Shown here piece after piece: positions 12,704 through 27,200 of a DNA stretch of 64,000 nt. Source of the DNA: Dermatophagoides farinae (lineage: Eukaryota; Arthropoda; Arachnida; Sarcoptiformes; Pyroglyphidae); contig NC_134681.1 in assembly GCF_024713945.1 (NCBI RefSeq), positions 4,317,501 to 4,381,500 on the forward strand. The letters are read 5' to 3'. Made by a program: the position numbers and the translations under genes. Every line of letters starts with the position of its first letter. The stretch's first letter is position 1. The notes under the pieces are model-generated. The model saw only the letters and a program-made list of their open reading frames with translations, had not been told where the DNA came from and did no database searches.

Positions 12704-14450
12704 CTATTGTTGATATATTTTTTTTCTCATTTTTTTTTCTTTGTTTTGTTTTCTGTTTTCTATTTTCTATTTTCTTTCTCTGGTTATGTTTTGAAATCAA
12801 TTTTTTTTACACTCAATTTCATTTTTTTTTCTCTCACACTCTACCCACTATTTTATATATAAATGTATGAGTGGAATGAAAATTCTTATTCTTGGTAAAT
12901 CTGGATCATTTTCATTTGAATAAATGATCTCTTTTTTTTGGCCATATTCTTATTCTATCACATTAAAAGAATACAAGAATTATCGTATCATTTATGTGTT
13001 ACGGTGGTTGATTTCTTTTTCTTTTTTTTTCTCTCTTTCTCACAATGCACAGAATCTGATTTGAGATTTTTTTTTTTTACTCTTGGATTCTATTCTCTTT
13101 CCATTCATTCATTCATTCATTCATCAACATTTCAAAAATTTCACCATCATCATTATTTAGAAATAAAATGCCAAATGATGTCCAGATTGGAAATTTTTTT
13201 TTTACCGCTGACAAGCTACATTATGGCTATTCTTCTTGTTATTTATTTTTTTTGCACATATTTGTTTTGTATTTTGTGTGCCTTTGTGTTTATGGATCGA
13301 TCCAAAAAAAAGAGAATAAGAATAATGTTGAAATTTTTATTTACTTTTAAATAAAATTTATTTAAATGCATTCATTTTTTTTTACATTTCTATGTTGATA
13401 TCTCAACAACAACAATGGTGTTAATGTTGCCAAATTTATTGAATATGGAAATGAAGATGTTATGGTGTTGGTGATGATAATATCCTCCCGTTGGCCAAAA
13501 AAAAAAAAAAACTAGCCAGGAAAAAAATGAATCTAAACAAAAGACTAGAACGAAAAACGGAATCATGATGATGATGATGAATAAACGATTTACAAACACA
13601 CACACATGAACCACACACACACACACACGACCGACAGACAAAGTTTCAACCAACCAACCAACCAACCGAACAAACAAAGAAACTGGGTGAAAAATAAATA
13701 AATAAAAATTTTGGATGAACAAAAAAAAAATGGATGTTGGGCGGAAAAACATTGACTATCATTGTAAATGTCGTTTTTAATACTATTATGTGTGACTAGT
13801 GTCATTTTATTTTTATTTTTATTTTTATTTTTTTTTTCACTCATATTTTTGTTGTTTATCTGTATAGACACACACTAACTAACACAATCATTAATAAAAT
13901 TTTTTTTGGTTAACTGTGAATATTGATGTGTACAATGTTTGTCAGTATTATATAACGCTGAATTTTTACATGATAATTCAAACCAAACCATACATACTGA
14001 CAGACAGACAGACTGACAGACAGATAATTGATAAACAAAAAAAAAAAAAAAAAAAAAAAGAATTAAAGAATTAAACTTGACTTTGAAAAAAAAATCAAAC
14101 TTGAATTATTCATTCGATTCTAAATTGGGCCAATTTTCATATATATATGACGATGATGATGATTCTTTATTTAATCCATGCTGCTGTAGTTGTAGTAGTC
14201 AATTTTTATCACATCAATGTCATTACGTTTATATTGTTTTGTTTTTGTTTTTCATTTTGTTTTGTTTTTAATCATTCCATTGTATTATGATGATCGTCAT
14301 TATTATTATTACCACTATTATGGTTATGATAATAATGATTATGGATGGATAACTATGCTCATCATCATCAGTGAAAGAACCACAAAAAAAATGAGTGGAT
14401 ATTATGAGCGTGAAATAAAAAAAAATATATATCCATTCACGTTTGGTTTT

Positions 14451-14482
<32 letters not shown>

Positions 14483-14538
14483 ATTTTGTCGCTATATATA
14501 TATACACATGCAATGTAATATAATCACATCATTTGTGG

Positions 14539-14554
14539 TGACGTGATAACGTCA
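14539..14554. promoter_or_regulatory. inverted TGACGT half-sites
   Basis: TGACGT and ACGTCA are separated by GATA, forming an inverted pair of CRE half-sites with a 4-bp spacer. A TTTGTGGT (Runt-like) sequence lies just upstream. Only the sequence match is seen. Confidence 0.25.
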
Positions 14555-15150
14555 TCGATGATGAACCCTATGAAATGATTATATATTCTTTCTTTTTTTT
14601 TTTTTAATTCAATGTTCTTCCTGGGTCAATGACAATTGTTTTGTAATAATGACGAGTGAACAAACAAACAAACAAACAAAAAAACACAACGAAACTTTAT
14701 TACTCGTGAATGCAAACATAGATGAAAAATTCATTCTATAGAAACATTGTGAAATTCTGAAATTCTGAAATGGTGATAAACAAAATGTGGATTTTTATGT
14801 TTTTTTTTGTGAATAAAAATGAAAAAAAAGTGACCAAAAAAAAAATTAGTGTCAGATTGAAGAAATGAAATGAAATGAGAAAAAGGAAAAAAAATCTCCT
14901 GTTGTGTTCGTTTGAAAATTTTTTTGCTCAACACGCTTTTTAATTAGCGTATTTATACGGGATCGCATTCCCCGTTGTGTGTGTGTGCGTTTTTTTTTGT
15001 CGTACATGATTAACGGTTAATGTTTTTATTTTTGAAATGTTGAAAAAAAATCAACATTTTCCTTGCAATAATGACATTGTACGCTTGATGATGACAATGA
15101 TGATGAAGAGTTGAAAATTTTTTTTTCTCTGTACACTGAAGTGATGCTAT

Positions 15151-15151
<1 letters not shown>

Positions 15152-15187
<36 letters not shown>
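15152..15187. repeat. (CA)n microsatellite
   Basis: Eighteen perfect CA units. Confidence 0.97.
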
Positions 15188-15189
<2 letters not shown>

Positions 15190-15270
15190 AATGCTCAGAA
15201 TACTTGGTGTTTTCTTAAAAAAAACCGATGAAATTTAGCCAAACATTATATATATTGATGATAATGATTA

Positions 15271-15303
15271 GCTGAATTCAGAATTCAGAATTCTGAATTC
15301 AGC
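15271..15303. repeat. 33-bp perfect palindrome
   Basis: Two 16-bp arms, built on GCTGAATTCAGAATTC, meet around a single central base. The arms are themselves made of overlapping GAATTC/CTGAATTC units, so the palindrome probably grew from a short tandem unit. It could extrude as a cruciform. Confidence 0.9.
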
Positions 15304-17385
15304 ATCATATATACAAAACAAATTACCAAAATGGATCCACAGACATTTATTTTACTGGCATTTTTATTTTCGTACATTTCTTAAATAAAGATTTATCAAC
15401 AAACAAATAACGAATGGAATGGAATGGAAAATTTTTACTTTTTTTTCTGTCATTCCACAATCAATATACCAGACCTATTCAACTGAAAATGACCTGAACG
15501 ACGATAATGGAGTGGTATGCGGCAGCAAAAAAAAACAAAAAACAAAAAAAAACAAATCTAAAATAAAAACCGGCGGCAAAAAAAAAATAACTCTTTCGGC
15601 AGTTTTGATTTTTATAACTGAAATGTTTCTGAAATTTTTTTTTTTTGCATAAGTAAGAAAAACTATGTAAAATAAATCGAATTCGTATATATCCAATATA
15701 AATCTTGAATGAAAAACAGCCAGGACATTCACACACACACACAGAAACTATTATTTGATTCATTCAAATTCAAAATTCGTTCATACTTTGTTCGTAACAC
15801 ATCGAGCAGTATTTGAGAAAAAACGAAAAAAAAACAAAAACCCATTATCACCAATTTGAGAAGCACAAACACACACACACAAACCAACCCATAAACAAAT
15901 TTCTCAAAATGAAAAAAAAAATTCCAGAATGAAAAAAAAACACACACACACACACAACAGAAACATCGAAACATCGAAACATCGAAACATTTACACCATT
16001 GCACAAATAAATGGCTTTTCTTTCTCAATAACACTTTCATTTGTTTTGTTTTGTTTTCATTCAATGCCATCAGACATCCTAAAGCAATGGAGAATGAATA
16101 AAATTTTCGAACAAAAAAAAAAGACAAAGAATTTAACGAAATTCAAAAATCAAAAAAAAAAACGAAAAAAGAAGAAAGAAATTGTGAGAAATACAACGAT
16201 AAAATATAGAAAATATTCACCATATATGAAAACAAAGCAAAAAATCTAATCAATTTTATTGATTCGTTTCACATATACAACACACACGAATTTTCTTATG
16301 TTGAAAACCAAAAAAAAAAAAAAAAAAAAATGACAAACACACACACAAAAGCGGACATGGACACACATACACATTTCAAGTGGAAATTTTTAGAATAATA
16401 AAAAAAAACAGGAAAACAGGAAAACCTAAAATGAAAAACACCAAGTGATTGGTGATTGTTGACGCGACTACTATCGTGTTGGTGGTGGTTAGCGGTTTCA
16501 TCATTCACCAATTGAATGATGGTGAAACGATAATAAAAAAGGCTTAATATTTTCATTTCTTGTTGCATCATTCGATAAAAATTGTCAATCAGCATTGTTT
16601 TTAGCATTTCAGCATCGTTTACAAATTATTATCGTTTACCAAAAAAAAAACTCTAGAAAACTCATTGAATCTTGAGACCAAAAAATAAAAATAAATAAAA
16701 TAAAATAAAATAAACGGATTTCAATAAAATTCTTGTTGAACGAATCAAAATTCCTTTTTTTTCTGATCTTACGAGTGTTTTGTTTCTTTTTTTTTGTTTT
16801 CAATGTTGCAGAACGAATAAAATGTAGTCTTCAATTTTCATGCTTACACACACACACACACAAACGATGAAAGATTTCAATGTAATTTCACCAATTTTAA
16901 CAACAACAACAACAACAACAATGATTGCCAATTTTTTTTCCATTCTATTATATTCTACATTCTTATTCTTTAGAATGAAATCAATTTGTTTCAACATTTT
17001 GAATCTTACCGCCAACAACTTGGAATAGAAATGATGTTTTTTTTTTTGCTGCTATTCTGCTTTTATCAAATTGAGAGGAAAAAAAACAATTGCCATTTAA
17101 CATGTGTGTGTGTGTGTGTGCCGTTGTCGTTGTCGTTATTGTTATTGTTGTTGGTTAAATTGCGTGCAATTCAATGATGGATTCATTGTTTCCAAACGAG
17201 AAAAAGAGCAAGCTCAAAAGAATTGAAATAGAATGTAGAACCTTTGTATCAATAACAAAAATTGAAACAAAATGAAAAAAGATTGAAAGTGAACAGAAGA
17301 AAAAATAAAAATTAGACCGCTAAAGACAAATAATGATTGTTTTTTGGGTTGAATATACTTGTACCCTCTCTCAGGGGATGTGTCG

Positions 17386-17420
<35 letters not shown>

Positions 17421-20125
17421 AGAGATAATAAATATAACCACAAGTTTGATGATAATGACGAAACAAAACAAAACAAAACAAAAAAAAATTTAGATCCAAA
17501 AAACAAACTTTTTTTTTGGTTGTTTTTCGTTTTTTTTTCGTTATTTTTCAATAATCTATATATGTAGTAATTCTGTCACATGTCAAACTGTCAAAATGAC
17601 AATATTGCATTTGACAAAAAAAAAAAGAAAGAAAAAAAATACAAGCATTACGATTGTGTAATTTTAAGATTTACAATCTCATATATATAACAAACTTGAA
17701 TGACCGGTAAATATTAGATTCATGAATGAACAAAAAAAAAATAAAAATAACTGAAAAACAAAATTAACAAGACAAATGAATCGAATAAATGGAACATCAA
17801 TGATTATGATGATGATGATGATGTAGAATCCTTTCAAGCAAATTATATTCATTCATTCATTCATTCATCATTTGTTTTCAATAAATGGAGGAAAATTGAA
17901 TCAATTGAAACAAACGAAACGAGAACAAAAAAAAATCAAAATCAAAATCAAAATGATGATGATGATGGTATAATAAGATTTTCATCATCATCATCAAAAT
18001 TTGTAATATAAAGAAAAATGAACAGACGCTGTTCCACCAACAATATGTGCGTTTGTGTGTGTGTGTGTGTGCGTTTGATGACCAACGAACCAAACAAAAT
18101 GACATCATTTACTTTTCTGAGCAAAGAAAAAGAAAAGAGAAAAAAATTTTTTTTTTTTTCATTGACTAAATGGAAACCAAATACCGGCAATGGTAGAAAT
18201 AATATGTTCTTGGTTGGTATTGGCATATTAAAATATATATATATATATATCCAAAACGGAATCAAAAGGGAAAATTTTTTTTTTTTGGGAACCAGTGGAA
18301 AAAATTGGAAAACAAAACCCATTTGAAATGGAAATCAAATCAAATCAAATCATATTATTATTATTTGAATGAAATGGTACCGATGGAGAAAGAGAAAAAA
18401 AAATATAGATATTCATACCATGGCAGAAAAAAAAACATGAAAAACTTTTTTTTCTTTTCATGAAAGGAAAAATATTCCTGAAAAAAAAACCAAAAATGAA
18501 ATTCATTCATTTAACCAAATCTTACACACACACTTGCACACACACACACACACAAAAACCATTGAAATCTTTTCTATTAGCTTAATGATATATACGAGAT
18601 ATATATATGTGTGTGTGTGTGTGTGTTGTTTGTTTGCATGTATCTACCCTTCACCTTGCTTGGAATTCAATTTCATTTTTTTTTTTTTAGTTTGTTTGTT
18701 GTGTTTCTGAAATTTCTTTCAACTAAGAAACCACCAACGAACCAAACAACAACAACAACAACAACTGGAAAAAAAATTTAAATTTGTTTCAAATAATAAT
18801 AATAATAATGGCTATACAAGAGAAAAAAAACAATAAAAAAAATTTGTTCAATAATTTTTTTTTTGATTTTGATTTTGGCGTGTTTTCGTGTGTGTGTGGG
18901 TGTGTGATTTCAATAAAAAAAAAACAAAACAAAAACAAAAACGAAATCGGTAAATATTCATTTCGATACACAGAAAAAAAAATACATTTCGTTCTGACCG
19001 TTTGAATATTTTTTTTTCTTCTTCTGTTGTACTTGGAAAAATTGATTACATTATAAAATATGCACATTGTGCATATGATTTTGAACAAATATGTCGATGT
19101 CGATTCAATGTTCGAGATGAAATTCTTATTTTTCTTTTATTTTTTATTTTTTTTTGTTCACATTTGAAAACAGCGCCACTACCACAACAGTGTGTACAAT
19201 TGTTCTTTTCATATTTTTTTTTCTATTGTCAATTGCTTGCTATTTATTATTGTTCATCTGATAATCACACACTATTAGCTATTTATGTTTGTCGGCAAAA
19301 GAAAAGATTTCTTTATTAGTGAAGCTCGATTAAAGTGTAACCGATAACAAACATATATATATATATGATATATAAATATAGAAAGAAAAAGATGAAAAGA
19401 AAATTGATGATGATCACTCTATGTGTGTGTGTGTGTGTTAATGACCAGTAAAAGAAAGTGGGTGAAACAAAACAAAAAACAAAAAACCAAACTAGGTACT
19501 TGAAACCAAGGTCCGATATAATGTTAAATGGACAATGGAGTAAGAACCTTGGAAATGATTTCATCTCCGGATTTTTCTTTATGGCAAATAATAGATGAAT
19601 ATATGAACATTGGATTTCCCCCAAAAAAAAACAATCATTCAAACACTCAATCATCATCGTGGGCGTCCATGTTCATCATGATCATCATTGTCTTCATTTG
19701 ATGATCATGATGATGGTAATATTGTACATAGCCATAGAAAAAAAAAGATTTTGGACATACAAAAAAAAAAAAAAAAAAAAAATAACAGCGAAAAGAAAAA
19801 TTGTCCGGATTGCTTTCGATTTTTTTTATCTCTCTCTTTCTCTCTTTTTCACATTTGTTTCTTTAACTGGATTTTTGTTTTTGTTTTACAACTTTTTTTT
19901 TCTTTCTTTGAAAATGATAAAGATGATCATCATCATCGTCAAAATGATGATGATGATGATAATAAGCTCAATATATATATACAAAAAAAAACGAAGATGA
20001 ATAGTTAGAATATACGAATATAAATTATGCTAGTGAAACATTATTACATTTACCGGATCTATATAATGAAGTGAAAATTCAGTGGATTGATCAACTTGAG
20101 AAAAAAAAATGGGCCAAACAGTAGG

Positions 20126-20173
20126 CCACATTCAAAAATCGAAATCGCTGTTGTTCTAGCCAATTGTGGACCT
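20126..20173 (+). other. short exon-like island
   Basis: A non-repetitive 48-bp stretch lies between CAAACAGTAG (acceptor-like) and GTAAAG (donor-like). One frame is open across it with hydrophobic codons, giving PHSKIEIAVVLANCGP. The size, borders and lack of homopolymers suggest a microexon, but there is no homology evidence. Confidence 0.15.
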
Positions 20174-20892
20174 GGTAAAGAAGGAAATATTTTTTTTTTT
20201 TTTTTGCTCTATTCGTCCATCGATTCTGTGAATAATTTTCATTCATTATTGACTTTTGTAATCTTCAAAATGGCGAAACATTTTTTTTTTTTTTTTGGAA
20301 AGTAAAAATTGCAATTGAATAATTTGAAAACGAAAAAAAAAATCAAAATCCTATTTTCATCATACAGAATTTTTACCGCCCATCATCATCATCATTACCA
20401 ACGACAAAAGTTTTTTTTTCTTATAATAAAAAAAATAACCAAATCGATGGTGTCATCATCATCATCATTGATGGTGACAACAACGGGCGTCATTAAAATT
20501 GAAAACACCAACACCACCACCACCACCACCACTGCTACCACTACTAGTGAAATCGAATTTCATTTTTTTTTTGTTCCAGAATTGAAAATTTCATTTTTCT
20601 GATTTTTCTCATTCCAACAATGATGATTATTAGTGAAAATAAAACTGTTGAAAAAAAATTTGTTCAATACATTTGAAATCGACCATATCATCATTGTAAT
20701 CAATGTAGAATACAAATGAATAATCTTGATTCACAAAAGTGTGAAGCCCAGTTATCAGTGAGAAATGAAAAAATTTTGAAACCTTGAAAAACGGAAACTG
20801 AATCAAAGAAAAAAAAACCAAGACGACACACACACATCACTACTATAGGCTACAACAGATTCTATTCTAACAAACAAAACAAAACAAAAAAA

Positions 20893-20904
20893 CCTAGGCC
20901 TAGG
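20893..20904. repeat. GC-rich palindrome CCTAGGCCTAGG
   Basis: A perfect 12-bp palindrome made of two CCTAGG hexamers in tandem. It is unusual in this AT-rich context. Confidence 0.85.
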
Positions 20905-21751
20905 GTCATTGTTGTATATGATATGATGATTGGTGAAAAAAAAAATTTTTTTTTCTCATTGTTGTTGTAGTTACTGCCGCTTCTTCATAGCCATTTATTT
21001 CTGGTTGATATTTTCTACAACAACAACAACAACAACAACAACAACGACGACTAAATAGAGAGATGGCAGCAAAAAAAAATCGATTTGAAAAAATGATAAT
21101 GGACGTAAGTAGCCAAGAAAAACATACACACACACACACACACACGGACACACAGAAATACTATTGGTTTGATTTGATTTTTGTCACTCGTATTATTATT
21201 TCGATTATAGTCGTATTTTTTTTTATTATTGAGTTTTTTTTTACAAATGATATAGACGATACAATATAAAAAAATAATGATTGACCAATAATAATGGTCA
21301 TTGATGATGATGATGATGATGGTGACAATTCATTACATTGATTCAGTTACTAAATATGTGGTGAAATGTGGTAGCTTAAAAAAAAAATTTTTTTATTTTC
21401 ACTTGTAATTGACAATCATCATCAGTCTTTTGATGATTGAACAAATTATTGGTATATTACAATGTATTGGGAAAAAAAATTTTATTTAAAAAAAAAAAAT
21501 AAATTTCATAAAATTGGTCAGTGTGTTTTTTTTTTATTCTCCATAGTTTGTCGAAAAATTTCTTGACAAGAATAATAATAACGACGACAACAACAACAAC
21601 GACGACAACAGCGAGTAAAAAAAAAAATATATCCGGAACGTTTTTTTTTTTTAGAGTTTAATTTCATTTGTTTACCAATGAAATGATGCCGAATATTTAA
21701 TTTGTGTGTGGGTGTGTGTGAATCAGAAAAAATAAATATTTAGCCATACGA

Positions 21752-21752
<1 letters not shown>

Positions 21753-21786
<34 letters not shown>
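21753..21786. repeat. (CA)n microsatellite
   Basis: Seventeen perfect CA units. Confidence 0.97.
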
Positions 21787-21789
<3 letters not shown>

Positions 21790-23162
21790 CAAAAAAATAT
21801 ACATTCGATTAGTCGAGCAAAGCACGAATTTTGTACTGGAATTGGAATTTTATTTTTTTTCTTTGCTAAAATTCTTAGAATGAAAAAAAAAAGAAAAAAA
21901 AATTTGTCAGGAATATTTTCATTTTATTTTGTTTGAAATTTCACAACACACACACACACACACACAGAATAACACATAACCTGTCTATATTTACGTGATC
22001 AGAAATTTCAATTGAAAATCATTGTCGTCAACGTTTAGTTGGTTATTTGTAAAAAAAAAATGGTGATATGTATGACAGCATAGGATGATATCGTATTGGA
22101 AGAGAAAAAGAATTTTTAGCCAATTTTTTTTGTATCCATAATTTCAAGCACCTTTCAGTTTTAATTACTCAAAAAAAAAAATGAAACAGAAAACAAACAA
22201 ACAAACAGAAAAATAATTGGATTTTAATTTCATTTTCTCTCTCACTCTCATTTTACTTGCTTTTCAATTCTGTTTTTTTTTTGAAGTGCATTCAAAATTT
22301 CATTAATCGAGTTTTCCAATAAACAAACAGAATGAAATACAAGAATCAAATCAATTAACCCTTTGTCTTGTCTTGTTATTTTTTTTTGTTCATCATTTGA
22401 AAAGAAACGAAACAACAAAGGAAAAAAAAACTTTTGAAATTCATGACTCAATTCATTTCAATTTTTCTTCGTCTCTCTCTTTCTCTCTCTGCAAATATAA
22501 TGAATCGATTCAATTCAATACAACATTACACACACACACACACACACACAACATTCATCATCAATCAATCTCATCATCGACCAAGTGAAGAGAAAAAAAA
22601 ACCACAGAATGAAAAAAAAATGAAAAGAAAGAAAAATTTGCTAAACAAAAAAAAGCGATGATGGGGAAAAAAGCAGAGAGAGAAAATTGTTCCAATTTTC
22701 CAAAAAAAAAACGGAAATTGGACATCATATAGCCCCATATATATAAATATCGTGAACAACTTTTGACAATCAAATGATGATGATGATGAAGGGCTTTGAT
22801 TTTCATTCATTCATTCATTCATTCACTTATTTCTATAAAAGAAAGAGAGAGAGAGAAAACGCCAATTTGCCATTTTTTCTATAAATGAAAGTCAACGAAA
22901 TGAATTTGTCGTTCATCATTATTATTGTCATCGACTGTTTCACTATTACTACTTTACTACTACTACTACCACCATCATTATTATCAACATTGATTGTGTA
23001 ACCAAAACATTTTTAAGACGTAACACACAAACACAAAAAATGAATTTATTCATGAATGAATATAACAAGATGATGATGATGATGAAATACATCAGATACA
23101 GTATCGGAAACATCGATCATCAACATCAACAACAACAACATTGAAACAGATTGAACTTCTAT

Positions 23163-23195
<33 letters not shown>
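23163..23195. repeat. (AAC)n microsatellite
   Basis: Eleven perfect AAC units, followed by AACGAC variants. Confidence 0.95.
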
Positions 23196-23205
<10 letters not shown>

Positions 23206-23913
23206 GAATAAGATTCATAGCCCAAACAAAACAAAAAAAAAAACGACCGGCGTCTGTTTGAAATAATCACAGCTATAAAACAAGAAACATTTCCAGTTTC
23301 TTATTTTCGATAGTTTCTTTTACTTTTACAAAACAAAACAGAAAAAAATCATTTTTCTTGATTTTTTTTCGTTGTTGTTGCTGTTGTTGTTGCTGTTTGT
23401 TTGTTTGTCATTAACATCAGATTAACAGAAAAATATTCTGTTTATTACACCGATTCTGTTTGGTATTTTATTTTTTTTTTCATTTAAAATCAATTTTTTT
23501 CACTCGTTTCGTTTCGGGTTGGTCTCATTCTTTTACATTGAGCTATGAAAAAAATGGAAACAAAAATTTTGACATTTTAAATGACAAATAGTAATTGTTC
23601 TGGCGGTGGTGATGATGATGATGATGATGATGTTATCCATTGCAATGGATTGATCAAGAGAGAAAAAAAAGTGAAAATGAAAAAAAAAATTGAAAACTGT
23701 ACATTCTGTACATGTGATGAGCAGAATATTTCTCAATATTGAACCGACTGCTAGACAACAACAACAACAACAACAAAATTGACAATGATCGTGATTGATT
23801 GTGTGTTTGTTGTGGACCTTATTATGATCACAAAATTTTGGAACAAAATTTCCAATTTTTCTCTTTTCTCTCTCTCTGTATTCATTCTCGATATCATCTT
23901 GGAACCAATCCAG

Positions 23914-24064
<151 letters not shown>

Positions 24065-24154
24065 TTAGCTGATTTGTTTGATAAAAAAAAAATTTTTCAT
24101 TCAATCTTCCATACACACACACACACACACACAGAGAGAGAGGACCGAGATGTC

Positions 24155-24218
24155 GTTTATAATATTGGTTTTGGCAAATCATCATTGTAACATATTTGCC
24201 AAAACCAATATTACAAAC
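24155..24218. repeat. strong stem-loop, 20-bp perfect stem
   Basis: Positions 24160-24179 (TAATATTGGTTTTGGCAAAT) are the exact reverse complement of 24194-24213. After one mismatch, four more pairs extend the stem to 24155/24218. The loop is 14 nt. Size and geometry resemble a short pre-miRNA-like hairpin or the remains of a palindromic mobile element. It sits between the (AG)n tract and a (CAA)n tract. Confidence 0.85.
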
Positions 24219-27200
24219 AACAACAACAACAACAATAACAAAAGCCACTAATATATGGGGTCCAAGTTTTTATTTTTTTTTTTCATTTCATTTTTTTTTT
24301 TGCTTGGATCATAATCGAAAATTTTTCTGGCAAAATTCCAGAAACATGAGTGTGTGTGTGTGTGTGCATAGTTTTTCAATTTATTTATTTATATAATATA
24401 GACATGTGACACACATATTCATCTTCATTGAACAATGTTTCAAATATGCATTTTTTTTTCTCTCTATAAATATATGGATGAGCAAAAAAAAAAAAAAAAA
24501 ACAGGCGACAAAAAAAATGTGAAAATAAAAGATAATCAGAATTCAAAAATGTTTCACACACACACACACACACACGTAGACATTATAATAATTGTGCCAT
24601 AATAATAATAATAGCATGGTTAAAGAGAAAATTACAATTTTTTGTTGTTGTTGTCGTTGTTGTTGTTGTTGTGGTTGTTGTTGAAACAAATACTACACAC
24701 ATTAATAATATCTCGTACATGATAATGATAATGATGATGAAAAAGATAAATGAATGAATGAATGAATGAATGAATGATGTGAAAAATTAGCATAAAAAGT
24801 TTAGCCAATAAAGAATTTTGTATCATCAATGAAACAGAATAAATTTTTGCCCTCTCTCTCTTTCTCTCTGAGTTCCCTTTCTAACAACATCATTGATTAT
24901 TCTTTGATTTATTCTCATCATCATCATCATCATCATTGTGATTATCAACGAAAATTTATGGATAGAAACAAAAAAAAAATTAGCTCCAAAGATCAATTAG
25001 AGCCAATTATGTAATAATAATAATAATGATAATTCATTAAAGATCTAATAAATAGATGATCACAATCACATTGTTTGATTTGAAATTCTTAACGAAAACT
25101 AAAAAAAAAGAAAAAGAAAAATCCCTTTTTGCATATATATATATATAGAATATAAAGAATTCGAATAAGAATCCGGGAGCCAAATAGAATATAACAATGA
25201 TGATCAATGTGAAACAATTTATTATAAATCCATAAGTAGCTTATATTGAAAGAGAGAGAGAGAGAGAGAAAAAAAAAAACTTTGTGAATTGTAGCACACA
25301 CACAAAAGTGTGAAAATAAAAAGTTGGATAAGCATGAAACGAAATAAAAAAAAACAGCATTTTATTTTCTTCAATATTCGTGAATGGAGAAAATTCAAAA
25401 TATAAAAAAAAACTACCGCTGAAACATTTGAATTGTTATGTACCAACGCCAACACCAACAACACCACCACCACCACCACCCCCATGGATGAAATATTAAA
25501 TTAGATGATGAAAAGCAAAAAAAAAAAAATACATATTTCTTGTGATTAAATACTACTATATTGGCAATAGAATCTACACAACTACTACTGTTGTAATGAT
25601 AATAAAATTTGTGGATGGATAGATCGGCGGATAGATAGAAAGAAAAATAGTTGGAAAAACAAAAACCGATAGAACAAACATTAAACGTTAATACGATTTC
25701 CAATTTCTCTTTAACATTCAATGATTCTTTGTTGATAATCGTAATGTGTTTTGTGTGTGTGTGTGTGTGTTTCCCCTAATTTTCCATACCAATTCATATA
25801 CCTTCTTTTATTTCTAATTCTCTCTCTCTCTCAAAAAAAAGAAGGGAAAAAAATATCTGGCTTAGGCTTGGCTTTTTCTCTTTATTCTGTATATTCTGTG
25901 TGTGTGTGTGTGTCTGTGTGTGTACATTTACGAGAAAAAAAACTGTTTCAAACAACAAGATAAAATGTTGTTACAATATTGCAAAGTTTTTTTTCCTTTT
26001 TTTTCGTCTTCTTCTTCTTCTTCTTCTTCTGCTTTTAATTCTCACTTTCATTCATAGAGTTTATAAGTGAGTGAGTAAGTGAGTATGGCCAAAAAAAAGA
26101 TGGAAAAAGTACACATATTTGACCATCTAGTCCGGTTCATCATCATAGTAAATCATTGACAATCATCATAATAATAAGCGAATAAACTGGAGAGCAAAGA
26201 TCGGCTGTTATGTTTGTATTAGAAGAGAAAAAAAACCGTTGCTGGTGTTTTATATAAGGCCAGAGAAAAAAAAATGAAAATGAAAATGCAAATGAAAAAG
26301 AGTAAAAATCAAACAACATCATCATGTATGGAATATATTGCTAAATACAAACAAAATTCCAGAATCTTAAAAACAGAAACAATGTTTAGTCGAACAGAGA
26401 AAAATTGTATCCACTTTTTTTTCTGAAACATCACATATATATGTGTGTGTGTGTGTGTGGGTGTATGGACATCAACAAACTAACTGCTAATTGAAAGGCA
26501 AACAATTCCTAAATCTATAGTCAACAACGATGACAATGGCAAAATTTTACAGTAGAAAATAAGACTTGAATATAAGTGGCTAACGTTTCAGTGGAAAAGA
26601 AGAAAATGGAAAAAAAATTTTTCTTCAGTTACATCATCAAACATACTACATAAGATCATAATGATAATAGACAGGATATTTATGGGAAAAAAAGGATTGA
26701 ATCATCAATGTGTGTGTGTGTGTGTGTGCATTTGGTCAATTTGGTTCATTCCAAAAAAACCAAATTTATTTTCAATGTTATTTTATTGAATCATTTCAGC
26801 ATAGTTGTTGTTGTTGGCCATTTTTATTAGCATTTTTCTTTCAATTTAATTCATACAGTAATTTTTCTGGTTGATGGTTATACCATAATCAAATACAATA
26901 CAATAACAAGGGAAAAAAGCAACAACAACAACAACAACAAAATGTAACTAACCGACAACCTAAATATAAATTTGAATGAAAAACATAGAAATTAACTAAC
27001 AAACAAAGAAAAAAAAGAACACACACACACACAAACACAAACACAAAAGAAACAAAAACAAAGAAATTTGAAACGACTATATAAGAATTGTTCCAAGAAT
27101 ACCGCAGCAATATGCGACATTTGTTGTTGTTGTTGTTGTTGTTTTTTTATTCTTTACATTTGATGATGATTGTATTCATGTATGAAAAAAAATAAAACTT

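Larger units (their letters stand above)
8001..16000. other. gene-free, microsatellite-rich sequence
   Basis: No supported gene. The stretch holds many (ATC)n, (CAA)n, (AC)n and (ATTC)n tracts. It also contains a perfect TGACGTCA site at 9720-9727, a pair of inverted TGACGT half-sites at 14539-14554, a GC-richer exon-like island at 12633-12703 and a 33-bp palindrome at 15271-15303. An AAACATCG octamer is repeated about four times at 15962-15991. Confidence 0.75.

Noticed and set aside
12938-13354. 138-codon plus-strand ORF
   Set aside because: Dominated by Phe and Ser/His from T-runs and (ATTC)n. Hydrophobic stretches come from homopolymers rather than a membrane protein pattern.
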